Assembly: GCA_027624315.1 (NCBI GenBank)
Contig: JAQBXX010000013.1
Coordinates: 1 to 37,604, forward strand
DNA: 37,604 bases
Direction: 5' to 3'
DNA from: Pseudomonadota bacterium
Lineage (GTDB): Bacteria; Pseudomonadota; Gammaproteobacteria; SURF-13
Position 1 is the stretch's first letter. Each line of letters begins with the position of its first letter. Shown here one piece after another: positions 24,456-32,579 of this stretch. The notes under the pieces are model-generated. The model was given only the letters and a program-made list of their open reading frames with translations. It did no database searches and was not told where the DNA came from. Position numbers and translations under genes: made by a program.

Positions 24456-25493
24456 ATGGACATTGCCGAACTGCTTGCCTTCAGCGTAAAAAACAACGCC
24501 TCCGACCTCCATCTTTCTGCCGGTCTGCCGCCGATGATCCGCGTTGATGGCGACATCCGCCGCATCAACCTGCCGCCCCTGGAGCACAAGGAGGTGCACG
24601 CGCTGATCTACGACATCATGAACGACAAGCAGCGCAAGGATTATGAAGAATTTCTGGAGACCGATTTTTCGTTTGAAATCCCCGGCCTCGCGCGCTTCCG
24701 CGTCAACGCCTTCAATCACAACCGTGGCGCGGGTGGCGTGTTTCGCACCATTCCGTCCAAGATCAAAACACTGGATGAACTCAATTGTCCGCAGATATTC
24801 AAGGAGATCATCGACCAGCCGCGTGGCGTGGTACTGGTCACCGGCCCGACCGGCTCGGGAAAATCCACCACGCTCGCGGCGATGATCGACTACATCAACG
24901 ACCGGGAATTCGGCCGTATCCTCACGGTGGAAGACCCCATCGAGTTTGTGCACGAGAGCAAGAAGTGCCTCATCAACTAGCGTGAGGTGCATCGCGACAC
25001 GCTGGGCTTCAATGAGGCGTTGCGCTCGGCGCTGCGCGAAGACCCGGATATTGTTCTGGTAGGCGAGATGCGCAATCTGGAGACCATTCGCCTTGCGCTC
25101 ACCGCCGCCGAGACCGGGCACCTGGTGTTCGGTACGCTGCACACCAGCTCCGCGGCCAAGACCATCGACCGTATCATCGACGTGTTCCCGGCGGCGGAAA
25201 AGGACATGATGCGCGCGATGCTGTCGGAGAGCCTGCGCGCGGTGGTGTCGCAGGCGCTGTTGAAAAAGGTGGGCGGTGGGCGCATCGCGGCGCATGAGAT
25301 CATGATCGGCACGCCGGCGATCCGTAACCTGATCCGCGAAAACAAGGTGCCGCAGATATATTCGTCGATCCAGACCGGGCAGGCCGTGGGCATGCAGACG
25401 CTCGATCAGTGCATGCAAGGTATGGTGTCGCGCGGCCAGGTGGACAAGGCGGAGGCACGCGGTTACGCTATGAACAAGGACACCTTCAAGTAG
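24456..25493 (+). pseudogene. pilT: Twitching motility ATPase PilT, interrupted by an in-frame amber codon
   Basis: Hexameric ATPase that powers type IV pilus retraction at the cytoplasmic membrane. The frame encodes a full-length 345-codon PilT: MDIAELLAFSVKNNASDLHLSAG, Walker A GPTGSGKST at 130-138, ASP-box and LTVEDPIEFVH, then after the stop REVHRDTLGF, the Walker B VLVGEMRNLETI, TAAETGHLVFGTLHT and the conserved tail. Codon 175 (24978-24980) is TAG where the family has Gln (LINQREV; pilU in this window has IVTQREV), so one C-to-T change from CAG. The rest of the gene has no other lesion. It could be a recent nonsense mutation, a sequencing error or a suppressed codon. A GTG at 24987 could restart translation but would lack Walker A. 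An AGGA precedes the start. Confidence 0.9.
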
Positions 25494-25518
25494 CAGGGTG
25501 TCCTGATGGGAGCACGCA

Positions 25519-26646
25519 ATGGATTTCAGTGATCTGCTGAAGATGGTGGTGCAGAAGAATGCCTCGGATTTATTCGTCACCGCAGGCATTCCTCCCAGCA
25601 TCAAGGTGAATGGCGCAGTCGCCCCAGTGTCGCAGGCCGCGCTCAGCGCGGAGCAGACACGCGCCCTGGCCCTGAGCCTGATGGACGCAAGGCAGCGTGA
25701 GGAGTTCGAGCGCACGCGGGAGTGCAACTTCGCCATCAACCCAGAGGGCATCGGGCGTTTCCGCGTGAACGTGTTTGTGCAGCAGCAGCGCGTGGGCATG
25801 GTGCTGCGCAAGATCGAAACCGTGATTCCGAATTTCGAGCAGCTGCGCCTGCCGCCGATACTCAGGGACATCGCCATGACCAAGCGCGGGCTGGTGCTCT
25901 TTGTCGGCGCGACCGGCTCCGGCAAGTCCACTTCACTGGCCGCGATGGTGGGTTATCGCAATGAAAACAGCACCGGCCACATCATCACCATCGAAGACCC
26001 GATTGAGTTCGTGCACCAGCACAAGGGTTGCATCGTCACGCAACGCGAGGTGGGCGTGGATACCGAGAGCTTTGACGCGGCATTGAAAAACACCCTGCGC
26101 CAGGCGCCGGACGTGATACTGGTGGGCGAGATACGCGCGCGCGAAACCATGGACTATGCCATCGCCTTCGCCGAGACCGGCCACCTGTGCTTGTCCACCC
26201 TGCACGCGAACAACGCCAATCAGGCGATGGATCGCATCATCAACTTCTTTCCGGAAGAGCGCCGCGCGCAGTTGCTGATGGATTTGTCGCTCAACCTCAA
26301 GGCCGTGGTCGCGCAGCGTTTGATTCCCACCGCGAACGGCAAGGGCCGCTGTGCCGCTGTCGAAATATTGTTGAATACGCCGCTCGCCTCCGATTTCATC
26401 CTCAAGGGCGAGGTGCACGAGCTGAAGGCGCTGATGGCGCGCTCCAACGAGCTGGGCATGAAGACCTTCGATCAGGCGTTATACGATCTTTTTGCCGCAG
26501 GCGAGATCAGCTACGACGATGCGATCCGCAATGCCGACTCCGCCAACGAACTGCGCCTGATGATCAAGCTGAATGAGCAGGATGGTGTGCAGAAACTCGG
26601 CGCGGCGACGGCAGGATTGTCGCTGGTGGATGCGGACAAGCACTGA
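25519..26646 (+). CDS. pilU: Type IV pilus retraction ATPase PilU (PilT-like)
   Basis: PilT paralogue that helps PilT in retraction under load. The 375-residue sequence has the N-terminal DLLKMVVQKNASDLFVTAGIPPSIKVNG, Walker A GATGSGKSTS, ITIEDPIEFVHQHKGCIVTQREVG, Walker B VILVGEIRARETM and the AETGHLCLSTLHANNANQAMDRI signature typical of PilU. It is intact, 25 bp downstream of pilT. In known systems PilU depends on PilT, so the broken pilT upstream matters. GGGAG precedes the start by about 7 nt. Confidence 0.96.
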   Translation: MDFSDLLKMVVQKNASDLFVTAGIPPSIKVNGAVAPVSQAALSAEQTRALALSLMDARQREEFERTRECNFAINPEGIGRFRVNVFVQQQRVGMVLRKIETVIPNFEQLRLPPILRDIAMTKRGLVLFVGATGSGKSTSLAAMVGYRNENSTGHIITIEDPIEFVHQHKGCIVTQREVGVDTESFDAALKNTLRQAPDVILVGEIRARETMDYAIAFAETGHLCLSTLHANNANQAMDRIINFFPEERRAQLLMDLSLNLKAVVAQRLIPTANGKGRCAAVEILLNTPLASDFILKGEVHELKALMARSNELGMKTFDQALYDLFAAGEISYDDAIRNADSANELRLMIKLNEQDGVQKLGAATAGLSLVDADKH

Positions 26647-26663
26647 CAAGTAACAAGAGCAAT

Positions 26664-26741
26664 CTAACGCAAAGACGCCAAGACGCAAAGATTTTTATAG
26701 TTTAAATTTTTTACACTTTGCGACTTGGCGTCTTTGCGTTG
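26664..26741. repeat. Family A octamer-armed inverted repeat (copy A6)
   Basis: Left arm: taacgcaaag, acgccaag, acgcaaag. Right arm: actttgcg, acttggcg, tctttgcgtt. The arms match nearly base for base and the loop is AT-only. It lies between convergent pilU and pyrK and is well placed to terminate both. Confidence 0.88.
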
Positions 26742-26777
26742 GGATGCTAAGGAATCTCTGATTTGTTCAGGGCTTGC

Positions 26778-27653
26778 TCAGGTAAATCCCGTAATCACCG
26801 CAGCGTCAAACACCGGCCCGTCCACGCACACGCGTTTCATCGCCGGGCCCTGCGCGGTGGTTACCTCGACCACGCAACCCGCGCAACCGCCCACCGCGCA
26901 GGCCATGAACTCCTCCAGCGATACCTGACACGGCAGGCCATACTCGTGCGCGAGTTGCGCGCAGGCCTTGAGCATGGGGTGCGGGCCGCAGGCGAAGATC
27001 TCCACTTCATCGCGCTGCTGAGCGCTCAAGCTATCGAGCCAATGGCGCGCGAGTCCGGTGACGTAGCCATCAAAGCAGCCGGGATAGCCTTGCAGGCTGG
27101 CGAGACGGCTCGCGATGCCCCAGTCCTCCATCAGCGGCATGGCGGCGATGATGCCCTGCGGCATGCCCGGCACGATAATTTTTGACGGGCGTGCGGTGAA
27201 GGGGAAGGGAATCTCCGAACCCATAATCACCAACGGCTGATATTTTTTTTGAGACCGCAGGACTTCGGCGAGAAATATCATGGGCGGAATGCCCACCCCG
27301 CCGCCGAGCAGCAGCGCGCGTGGCCTGTTCTCGTGCGCCGTGAACGGCACGCCGATGGGCCCCATCACACTCAATGTTTCACCGGCCTTGCGCTGGGCCA
27401 GCAGGCGTGTGCCAAGGCCGGTGATCTTGTAGAGCAGCTCCACCCAGCCCGCCTTCGCATCGGCACGCATGAGCGAGAGCGGGCGGCGCATGGGCAGCAG
27501 CGGGTCGCAGGTCAGATGCACGAAACTTCCCGGCGTTGCGCGTGCGGCAATTTCAGGCGCGCGCACGCGCAAGATGTATTGAGCACCTGCGCAGGCCTGA
27601 TGTGACAGCACCTCTGCGTCCTCGACGAAGATCGTGTCGCGGTATTTCATCAT
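26778..27653 (-). CDS. pyrK: Dihydroorotate dehydrogenase electron-transfer subunit-like protein
   Basis: A 291-residue flavodoxin-reductase-like protein with an FAD-binding barrel (MRRPLSLMRAD, the RxxS motif), the NAD-binding LLLGGGVGIPPMIF and a C-terminal [2Fe-2S] cluster site, Cys-x4-Cys-x2-Cys-x15-Cys (CAVGGCAGC...C). This is the pattern of PyrK, which passes electrons from class 1B dihydroorotate dehydrogenase to NAD. No pyrD is adjacent. It follows pyrB and the pseudo-dihydroorotase in the pyr run. The start is two tandem ATGs at 27653 and 27650, directly against repeat B4, with no ribosome-binding site; the frame is open back through the repeat. Confidence 0.82.
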   Translation of the reverse strand: MMKYRDTIFVEDAEVLSHQACAGAQYILRVRAPEIAARATPGSFVHLTCDPLLPMRRPLSLMRADAKAGWVELLYKITGLGTRLLAQRKAGETLSVMGPIGVPFTAHENRPRALLLGGGVGIPPMIFLAEVLRSQKKYQPLVIMGSEIPFPFTARPSKIIVPGMPQGIIAAMPLMEDWGIASRLASLQGYPGCFDGYVTGLARHWLDSLSAQQRDEVEIFACGPHPMLKACAQLAHEYGLPCQVSLEEFMACAVGGCAGCVVEVTTAQGPAMKRVCVDGPVFDAAVITGFT

Positions 27654-27718
27654 AGTAGCGAGTAGCGAGTAGCGAGTGGCGAGGGCCAAGGAACGAAAGG
27701 CTTTTACCTCGCTACTTG
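27654..27718. repeat. Family B heptamer-armed inverted repeat (copy B4)
   Basis: On the minus strand the short left arm (agtagcg, agg) contains the TAG stop of the pyrC-like gene, and the right arm is cgccact followed by cgctact three times, ending exactly at the pyrK ATG. Arm lengths are unequal. Confidence 0.82.
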
Positions 27719-28992
27719 ATGAGTTCATACACCACTTCCCCATCTAATAGCGTATGCGTCACCTTACCCTTGAGTTCCCAGTTGAGGAACGGCGTATTGT
27801 GGCCGCGACTGACGAGCGTGTCTGTGCTGAGTGTCCAGTAGCGCTCGGGATCGAAGATGCAGATGTCCGCCGTCTTGCCGACGGCCAGCGTGCCTGCGTC
27901 AAGGCCGAGGATGTGCGCGGGTTTACAGGTGACGTGTGCGAGTGCGTCAGAAAGCGTCAGCACCTTTTCGTCGGTGAGGCGCAGCGTGAGCGGCAGCAGG
28001 GTTTCGAGCGCGGAGATGCCGGGTTCGGTTTGGGTAAACGGCACGAGCTTGGCATCGGATTCGTGCGGCTGATGGTCGGAGCAGATCGCGGCTAGCGTGC
28101 CGTCGCCGAGGCCCTGGCGCAGGCCGTCGCGGTCGCGCAGCGTGCGCAGCGGCGGCAGCACGTGGCACTGGCTGTTGAAATGGCCGATATCCATCTCGGT
28201 GAGATATAAATGGTGCGCGCTGGCATCCGCCGTCACGTTGATCCCGTCATGCTGTGCGCGTGCGATCATGCGTACCGCGCGTGCGCTGGAGAGGCGGCAG
28301 AAATGCGCGCGTACTCCGGTCTGTTCGATGAGCACAAGGTCGCGCGCGAGTGCCACGGTTTCGGCGGACTCCGGAATGCCGGGCAGGCCGAGGCGCGTGG
28401 CGACGGCACCTTCATGGGCGCAGCCGCGGTTGGCGAGTGCGCTGTCTTCGGCGTGCAGAAATACGGTGATGCCATGCGTGGCGGCGTACTCCATGGCGCG
28501 GCGCATCACCAGCGTGCTGGCGATGGGGCGCCGCGCGTTGGTCAGGCCCGCACATCCGGCCTGCTGTAATGCCGCCATTTCACTCAGTTCGTTACCGGCC
28601 AGTGCCTTGGTGAGCGCACCGAGCGGGACGACGTGCGCCAGCCCCGTTTGTTGCGCGCGGCTGCGTATCAACTCCACCACCGCCGGTGTGTCGGTGACCG
28701 GATCGGTGTCCGGCGGGCAGCATAGCGTGGTGATGCCCGCCGCCGCCGCCGCGCGCGTCTCGCTCGCAATGGTGGCCTTGTGTGCGGCGCCGGGTTCGCG
28801 CAGATGTGCGGAGAGGTCCACCAGTCCCGGGCACACGATGCGGTTGCGCGCGTCGATGCTGCGATCCGCGCTGAAGCCCTCCGGCTTTTTGCCGAGCGCC
28901 ACGATGCACCCGTCGGCGATATACACGTCCTGCACCTTGTCGATGCCGTGCGCGGGGTCGATGACGCGGCCGTTTTTAATGACGATGTGCAT
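27712..28992 (-). CDS. pyrX: Dihydroorotase-like protein, probably inactive (PyrC'/PyrX type)
   Basis: A 426-residue amidohydrolase of the type I dihydroorotase family, in which several zinc and catalytic ligands are altered. The HxHxR motif reads DLSAHLR (first His replaced by Ser). The residue corresponding to the bridging Asp of the FTDDG stretch is lost (LTNARRP). The HVST-type His is Arg (FCRLSSA). HAED and SDHQPH are retained. Pseudomonas encodes such a pseudo-dihydroorotase after pyrB, where it holds the aspartate transcarbamoylase dodecamer together without catalysing; the same order and overlap here suggest the same role. The start ATG overlaps the pyrB stop by one base (TGATG). Its TAG stop lies in repeat B4. 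An active PyrC must be encoded elsewhere. Confidence 0.9.
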   Translation of the reverse strand: MHIVIKNGRVIDPAHGIDKVQDVYIADGCIVALGKKPEGFSADRSIDARNRIVCPGLVDLSAHLREPGAAHKATIASETRAAAAAGITTLCCPPDTDPVTDTPAVVELIRSRAQQTGLAHVVPLGALTKALAGNELSEMAALQQAGCAGLTNARRPIASTLVMRRAMEYAATHGITVFLHAEDSALANRGCAHEGAVATRLGLPGIPESAETVALARDLVLIEQTGVRAHFCRLSSARAVRMIARAQHDGINVTADASAHHLYLTEMDIGHFNSQCHVLPPLRTLRDRDGLRQGLGDGTLAAICSDHQPHESDAKLVPFTQTEPGISALETLLPLTLRLTDEKVLTLSDALAHVTCKPAHILGLDAGTLAVGKTADICIFDPERYWTLSTDTLVSRGHNTPFLNWELKGKVTHTLLDGEVVYELIK

Positions 28993-29954
28993 CACTCTTC
29001 CTTTCCACTGCGCATGGCGAGTGTCATGATCGCCATGCGCAGCGCGATGCCGTGGGTGACCTGTTGCAGAATCACCGAGTGGCCACCGTCGGCGACGCGC
29101 GAGTCGATCTCGACGCCGCGGTTGATCGGCCCCGGATGCATGACGATGACATCGGGCTTGGCATAAGCCAGTTTTTCTTCGGTCAGGCCGTAGAGATGAA
29201 AATATTCGCGCTCGCTCGGCAGCATCGCGCCCAGCATGCGCTCGTGCTGCAGGCGCAGCGTCATGATGACATCCACGTCGCGCAACCCCGCGCGCAGGTC
29301 ATGATAAACGTGCACGCCGAGACTTTCGATCTGCGCCGGGAGCAGGGTCTTCGGCGCGATCACGCGCACCTCGGCCACGCCCAGCGTAGTGAGTGCGTGG
29401 ATCTGCGCGCGTGCCACGCGCGAGTGCATGATGTCGCCCACAATCGCCACGCACAACCTGCCGAAATCCGGTTTGTGCCGGCGCAGGGTGAACATGTCGA
29501 GCATGGCCTGCGTGGGATGCGCATGGCGCCCGTCGCCCGCGTTGATGACGCTCACGTGCGGCGCCACGTGGCTGGCGATGAAATGCGCCGCGCCGCTTTC
29601 GGAGTGACGCACGATGAACATGTCACAGTGCATCGCCTCCAGATTGCGCAACGTGTCGAGCAGCGTTTCACCCTTGGTGGCGGAGGAGGTCGACACGTTG
29701 ATGTTGAGCACGTCGGCGGACAGGCGTTTGGCGGCGAGCTCGAACGTGGTGCGCGTGCGCGTGCTCGGCTCGAAAAACAGATTGACGATGGTCTTGCCGC
29801 GCAGCAGAGGCACTTTTTTCACCGTCTGCTCGCCCACTGTGGCGAACGACTCGGCAGTGTCCAGGATTTCCGTGAGCAGCGCGCGATTGAGCCCCTCTAT
29901 CGTGAGGAAGTGGCGCAGGCGTCCGCTGCTGTCGATTTGTATATTGTTGCTCAT
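28992..29954 (-). CDS. pyrB: Aspartate carbamoyltransferase catalytic subunit
   Basis: Condenses carbamoyl phosphate with aspartate in pyrimidine synthesis. The 320-residue protein has the carbamoyl-phosphate motif [13 protein letters not shown], the HPTQAMLD stretch, [12 protein letters not shown] and the C-terminal [10 protein letters not shown]. The short N-terminal extension ([11 protein letters not shown]) fits the Pseudomonas-type class A enzyme that assembles with the pseudo-dihydroorotase. No pyrI (regulatory subunit) is present. It overlaps pyrR by 4 nt and the dihydroorotase-like gene by 1 nt, so the three are translationally coupled. Confidence 0.97.
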   Translation of the reverse strand: MSNNIQIDSSGRLRHFLTIEGLNRALLTEILDTAESFATVGEQTVKKVPLLRGKTIVNLFFEPSTRTRTTFELAAKRLSADVLNINVSTSSATKGETLLDTLRNLEAMHCDMFIVRHSESGAAHFIASHVAPHVSVINAGDGRHAHPTQAMLDMFTLRRHKPDFGRLCVAIVGDIMHSRVARAQIHALTTLGVAEVRVIAPKTLLPAQIESLGVHVYHDLRAGLRDVDVIMTLRLQHERMLGAMLPSEREYFHLYGLTEEKLAYAKPDVIVMHPGPINRGVEIDSRVADGGHSVILQQVTHGIALRMAIMTLAMRSGKEE

Positions 29955-30457
29955 GTCTTGCGTTGCACCGTAAGGCGCAGATCATCCGGTCCGCTCAATT
30001 TTACATACTCGTTGTGCGCCAGCGCTAGGTGACAGCCCGCTACGCGCGCCTCTATCGGCAACTCCCGCCCGGGACGCTCGACCAGTACGGCGAGGGTTAC
30101 GCTCGCCGGACGGCCGTAGTCGAAGATTTCGTTGAGTGCGGCGCGGATCGTGCGCCCGGTATGGAGCACGTCATCCACCAGTATGATGTGCCGCTCATCC
30201 ACGTTGAACGGCAGATGCGAAGGTTTGATCTGCGGATGCATGCCGATACGCGTGAAGTCATCGCGGTAGAACGAGATATCCAGCGTGCCCAGCGGCTGAT
30301 TCATGTTCAGCAATGGATGCAGGCGTTTTGCTACCCACGCGCCGCCGCTGTGTATGCCGATCATCGCCGCGTCGGTCTTGTCTTCTTTAGTGAGTATGAC
30401 TTGCAGGGCTTGCGCCATGTCCGCGAGGAGTGTGTTCGTGTCAGGCAGGGCGTTCAT
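29951..30457 (-). CDS. pyrR: PyrR, uracil phosphoribosyltransferase-like pyr regulator
   Basis: A 168-residue PRTase-fold protein with the PRPP loop [32 protein letters not shown] and the DISFYRDDF hood segment typical of PyrR. In Bacillus it is an RNA-binding attenuation protein. In proteobacterial operons the gene precedes pyrB, and its regulatory role is less clear. I see no attenuator in front of it because it is joined to ruvX and pyrB by 4-nt overlaps. Confidence 0.95.
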   Translation of the reverse strand: MNALPDTNTLLADMAQALQVILTKEDKTDAAMIGIHSGGAWVAKRLHPLLNMNQPLGTLDISFYRDDFTRIGMHPQIKPSHLPFNVDERHIILVDDVLHTGRTIRAALNEIFDYGRPASVTLAVLVERPGRELPIEARVAGCHLALAHNEYVKLSGPDDLRLTVQRKT

Positions 30458-30876
30458 GGATGCGGGCCAGGGTGGTTTAGCCAGGTTTGCAGAATGATCT
30501 GCGCTGCGAATTTATCGACATCGCCGCGCGCCTTTCGCGTAGGCGCATTTTCCATCAGCGCTGCGGCGGCGTGCGACGATAGCCGCTCATCGATGGTATG
30601 CACGGGAAGATGGTAGCGCCCGTGCAACTGGTGGCCAAAGCGGCGTGCCGCACGCGTGATGGAATTTTCGCTGCCGTCCCGGTTCAGCGGCACACCGACC
30701 ACGAAGGCCTGCGGTTGCCACTCGGAGACCAAACGCGTGATGGCGCTCCAGTCCGGCCGGTTGTGGCGCAGGGCCAGTGTTTCCAGCGCAGTGGCGGTGT
30801 GGGTGATCTGCTGTCCGACGGCAACGCCGATATGCTGGGTGCCGTAATCAAAGCCGAGTAGAGTGCGCGCCGTCAT
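30454..30876 (-). CDS. ruvX: Holliday-junction resolvase-like protein RuvX (YqgF)
   Basis: A 140-residue RNase H-fold nuclease (YqgF/RuvX), involved in 16S rRNA 5'-end maturation and proposed to act on Holliday junctions. LLGFDYGTQHIGVAVG carries the first catalytic Asp, DERLSS the conserved Glu, and DVDKFAAQIILQ the last acidic residue. The ATG at 30876 (MTARTLLGFDYG) is chosen because it overlaps the yqgE stop by 4 nt and fits family length; an in-frame start at 30942 would add 22 unrelated residues. The order yqgE-ruvX-pyrR-pyrB is conserved in gammaproteobacteria. Confidence 0.95.
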   Translation of the reverse strand: MTARTLLGFDYGTQHIGVAVGQQITHTATALETLALRHNRPDWSAITRLVSEWQPQAFVVGVPLNRDGSENSITRAARRFGHQLHGRYHLPVHTIDERLSSHAAAALMENAPTRKARGDVDKFAAQIILQTWLNHPGPHP

Positions 30877-31466
30877 GCGTGACCCACCTCGCCGGAGAGA
30901 CGGCTGATATCCACTCCCAGCAACGCCGCCGCCGCTGCCCACCGATCCTCGGCGGGTGTTTGAAACAGGATGCGCGTATCCGCCTTGCCGCTCAGCCAGG
31001 CGTTGTCGGCGATTTCCTGTTCGAGCTGGCCCGCGTCCCAGCCGGCATAGCCGAGCGCTATCAGGGTATCGCCGGGGAGTTCATCGGCGGCGAGCGCCTT
31101 GAGAATGTCGGGCGAGGTGGTTACGCCGACGCGGTCGGTGACGACCAGCGTGGATTCCCAGCGCTGCAGCGGCTCATGGATGACGAACAGCGCATCGCGC
31201 CGCACCGGTCCGCCGAGATATACGGGGCGCTGGCCGAGTTCCTGGCTGCTGGGTTTGATCTCGATGTGCTGCAACACCTCGCCCAGCGTGATCACCAGCG
31301 GCTGGTTGACGACGATGCCCATCGCGCCTTCCGCGCTGTGTTCGCAGAGGTAGACGACACTGTGAAAAAAGTTGGGATCCGCCAGCGTGGGCATGGCGAT
31401 GAGGAAGTGATTTTTCAGACTGCCGGGTTCCATGTCTCGAATGGGCGCCCTCGAATTGTTCGGCAT
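30873..31466 (-). CDS. yqgE: YqgE/AlgH family protein
   Basis: A 197-residue UPF0301 protein: LKNHFLIAMPTLADPNFFHSVVYLCEH at the start, GAMGIVVNQPL, VYLGGPVRRDALFVIH and the ALGYAGWDAGQLEQEIADNAWL signature. The molecular function is unknown (linked to alginate control in Pseudomonas). Starts at 31466 (MPNNS) and 31433 (MEPGS) are both possible; neither has a strong ribosome-binding site. It overlaps ruvX by 4 nt and follows tonB across a REP-like hairpin (C2). Confidence 0.94.
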   Translation of the reverse strand: MPNNSRAPIRDMEPGSLKNHFLIAMPTLADPNFFHSVVYLCEHSAEGAMGIVVNQPLVITLGEVLQHIEIKPSSQELGQRPVYLGGPVRRDALFVIHEPLQRWESTLVVTDRVGVTTSPDILKALAADELPGDTLIALGYAGWDAGQLEQEIADNAWLSGKADTRILFQTPAEDRWAAAAALLGVDISRLSGEVGHA

Positions 31467-31507
31467 TGTAGCATGCGCGCCTGCGGAGCGACACCGGCTA
31501 GAGTCAT

Positions 31508-31547
31508 GTAGGTTGGGTTAGGCGCGTTTTTTGCGCCGTAACCCAAC
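31508..31547. repeat. REP-like hairpin, family C (copy C2)
   Basis: GTAGGTTGGGTTAGGCGC, a T-rich loop and gcgccgtaacccaac. It is nearly identical to the first hairpin at 23550-23590 and likewise has GTAG at the foot. It lies between tonB and yqgE. Confidence 0.85.
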
Positions 31548-31553
31548 ATAAAG

Positions 31554-32429
31554 CTAGTTCGTGCTCGACAAGCGGTTTTCGCGCAGGAATTGCCATGTGC
31601 ACGTGATGTGCAGCACGTCGGCGTCCTTGCGGATGTTGTCCGGAAACGGGGCGTAGGGGGCGGCGAGCTTCACGATGGCGATGGCGGCGTCATCCAGCAC
31701 CTTGTGTCCGGACGAGCGGCGCAGGGCGATGCTGTGCACCTTGCCGTCGGGGTTGAGCGCGACATCGAGAATCAGGCTGCCGGAGAGATTGTTGCGCCTG
31801 GCCGCGTCGGGATAATTCAGATTGCCGATCTGCTCCACCTTTCTGCGCCAGGCTTCCATATAGCTGGCGTATTTGTACTCGCGCGTGGCGGCAGAGATGA
31901 AGGCCTGGCGCGGGCGTTTTGCATAGGCCTGGCGCGACTCATTGATCTCGGCGGAGAGGCTGGCAATCTGCAGGCTGCGTGCGATGAGATCGGCGGCGGA
32001 AGGCGCATCGGCAGGTGCTTCCTGCTGCTCCTTCTGATCGGCCTCGGTCTTGTGTGGTGACGGGGCCTGTGCCGTGAGTTTGTTTTTTATCTTTGGGCGG
32101 TCGGGCTCGGGCTGTAGCGTCGTCGTGGTTTCCTGCTGTGCGAATTCGGCGGCGGGCGGCGGCGTTACGGGGTGGCTGCGCTCGTCCGTATTGCCGCCGC
32201 CGCGCTGATGGGCCTGCGCGAGAAAATCGGCCTGGTCCGGCGCCTTGTCTGCGCGTGTCGTGACCAGCGTAATCTCCATCGCCGGGAAAGGATTCTCGAT
32301 CGGCAGCGTGATGATGTCAAAGCGCACGCCGAGAATGAAAATGGCATGCAGCACCACGGCGAAAAACAGCGTGAGACCGAGCCGGTCATTCGCGCCGATG
32401 GGCGTGGGCAAGGGCATTACGGCGGACAT
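31554..32429 (-). CDS. tonB: Energy transducer TonB
   Basis: Couples the inner-membrane proton motive force (ExbB/ExbD) to outer-membrane TonB-dependent receptors. The 291-residue protein has one N-terminal helix (about residues 17-37, LGLTLFFAVVLHAIFILGV), a Gln/Glu/Pro/Lys-rich periplasmic linker and a C-terminal TonB domain (NLNYPDAARRNNLSGSLILDVALNPDGKVHSIALRRSSG; about 198-291). It follows the position of tonB between gshB and yqgE in Pseudomonas. The ATG at 32429 is the first base outside hairpin G3 and has no ribosome-binding site; the ATG at 32417 is an alternative. No exbBD or receptor is in the window. Confidence 0.93.
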   Translation of the reverse strand: MSAVMPLPTPIGANDRLGLTLFFAVVLHAIFILGVRFDIITLPIENPFPAMEITLVTTRADKAPDQADFLAQAHQRGGGNTDERSHPVTPPPAAEFAQQETTTTLQPEPDRPKIKNKLTAQAPSPHKTEADQKEQQEAPADAPSAADLIARSLQIASLSAEINESRQAYAKRPRQAFISAATREYKYASYMEAWRRKVEQIGNLNYPDAARRNNLSGSLILDVALNPDGKVHSIALRRSSGHKVLDDAAIAIVKLAAPYAPFPDNIRKDADVLHITCTWQFLRENRLSSTN

Positions 32430-32555
32430 AATCAGGAGACACCAAGTAAGGAGTTACCGCTGACGGGGTGTCTCCTGATTAAAAACCCTGTTAACTCTGC
32501 CCCCACCCTGTCCCGCCCCCTAAATAAGGGGCGGGGACGTGGCGGAAAGTGTAGC
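32430..32555. repeat. Composite G+E repeat (copy 3)
   Basis: Hairpin G: AATCAGGAGACACC with GGTGTCTCCTGATT, 14-bp perfect arms. It is followed by family E: accctgttaactctgccc, ccaccctgtcccgccccct, aaataa, ggggcggggac, gtggcggaaagtgtagcc. The order is identical to the copy before parE. It lies between the Gx gene and tonB. Confidence 0.85.
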
Positions 32556-32579
32556 CTTAATAGTGAGCTCATGAGCAAT

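Noticed and set aside
24978-24980. Pyrrolysine or other recoding at the pilT TAG
   Set aside because: The site is an ordinary conserved Gln; no pyl genes and no downstream recoding hairpin are seen. A point mutation or an error is simpler.
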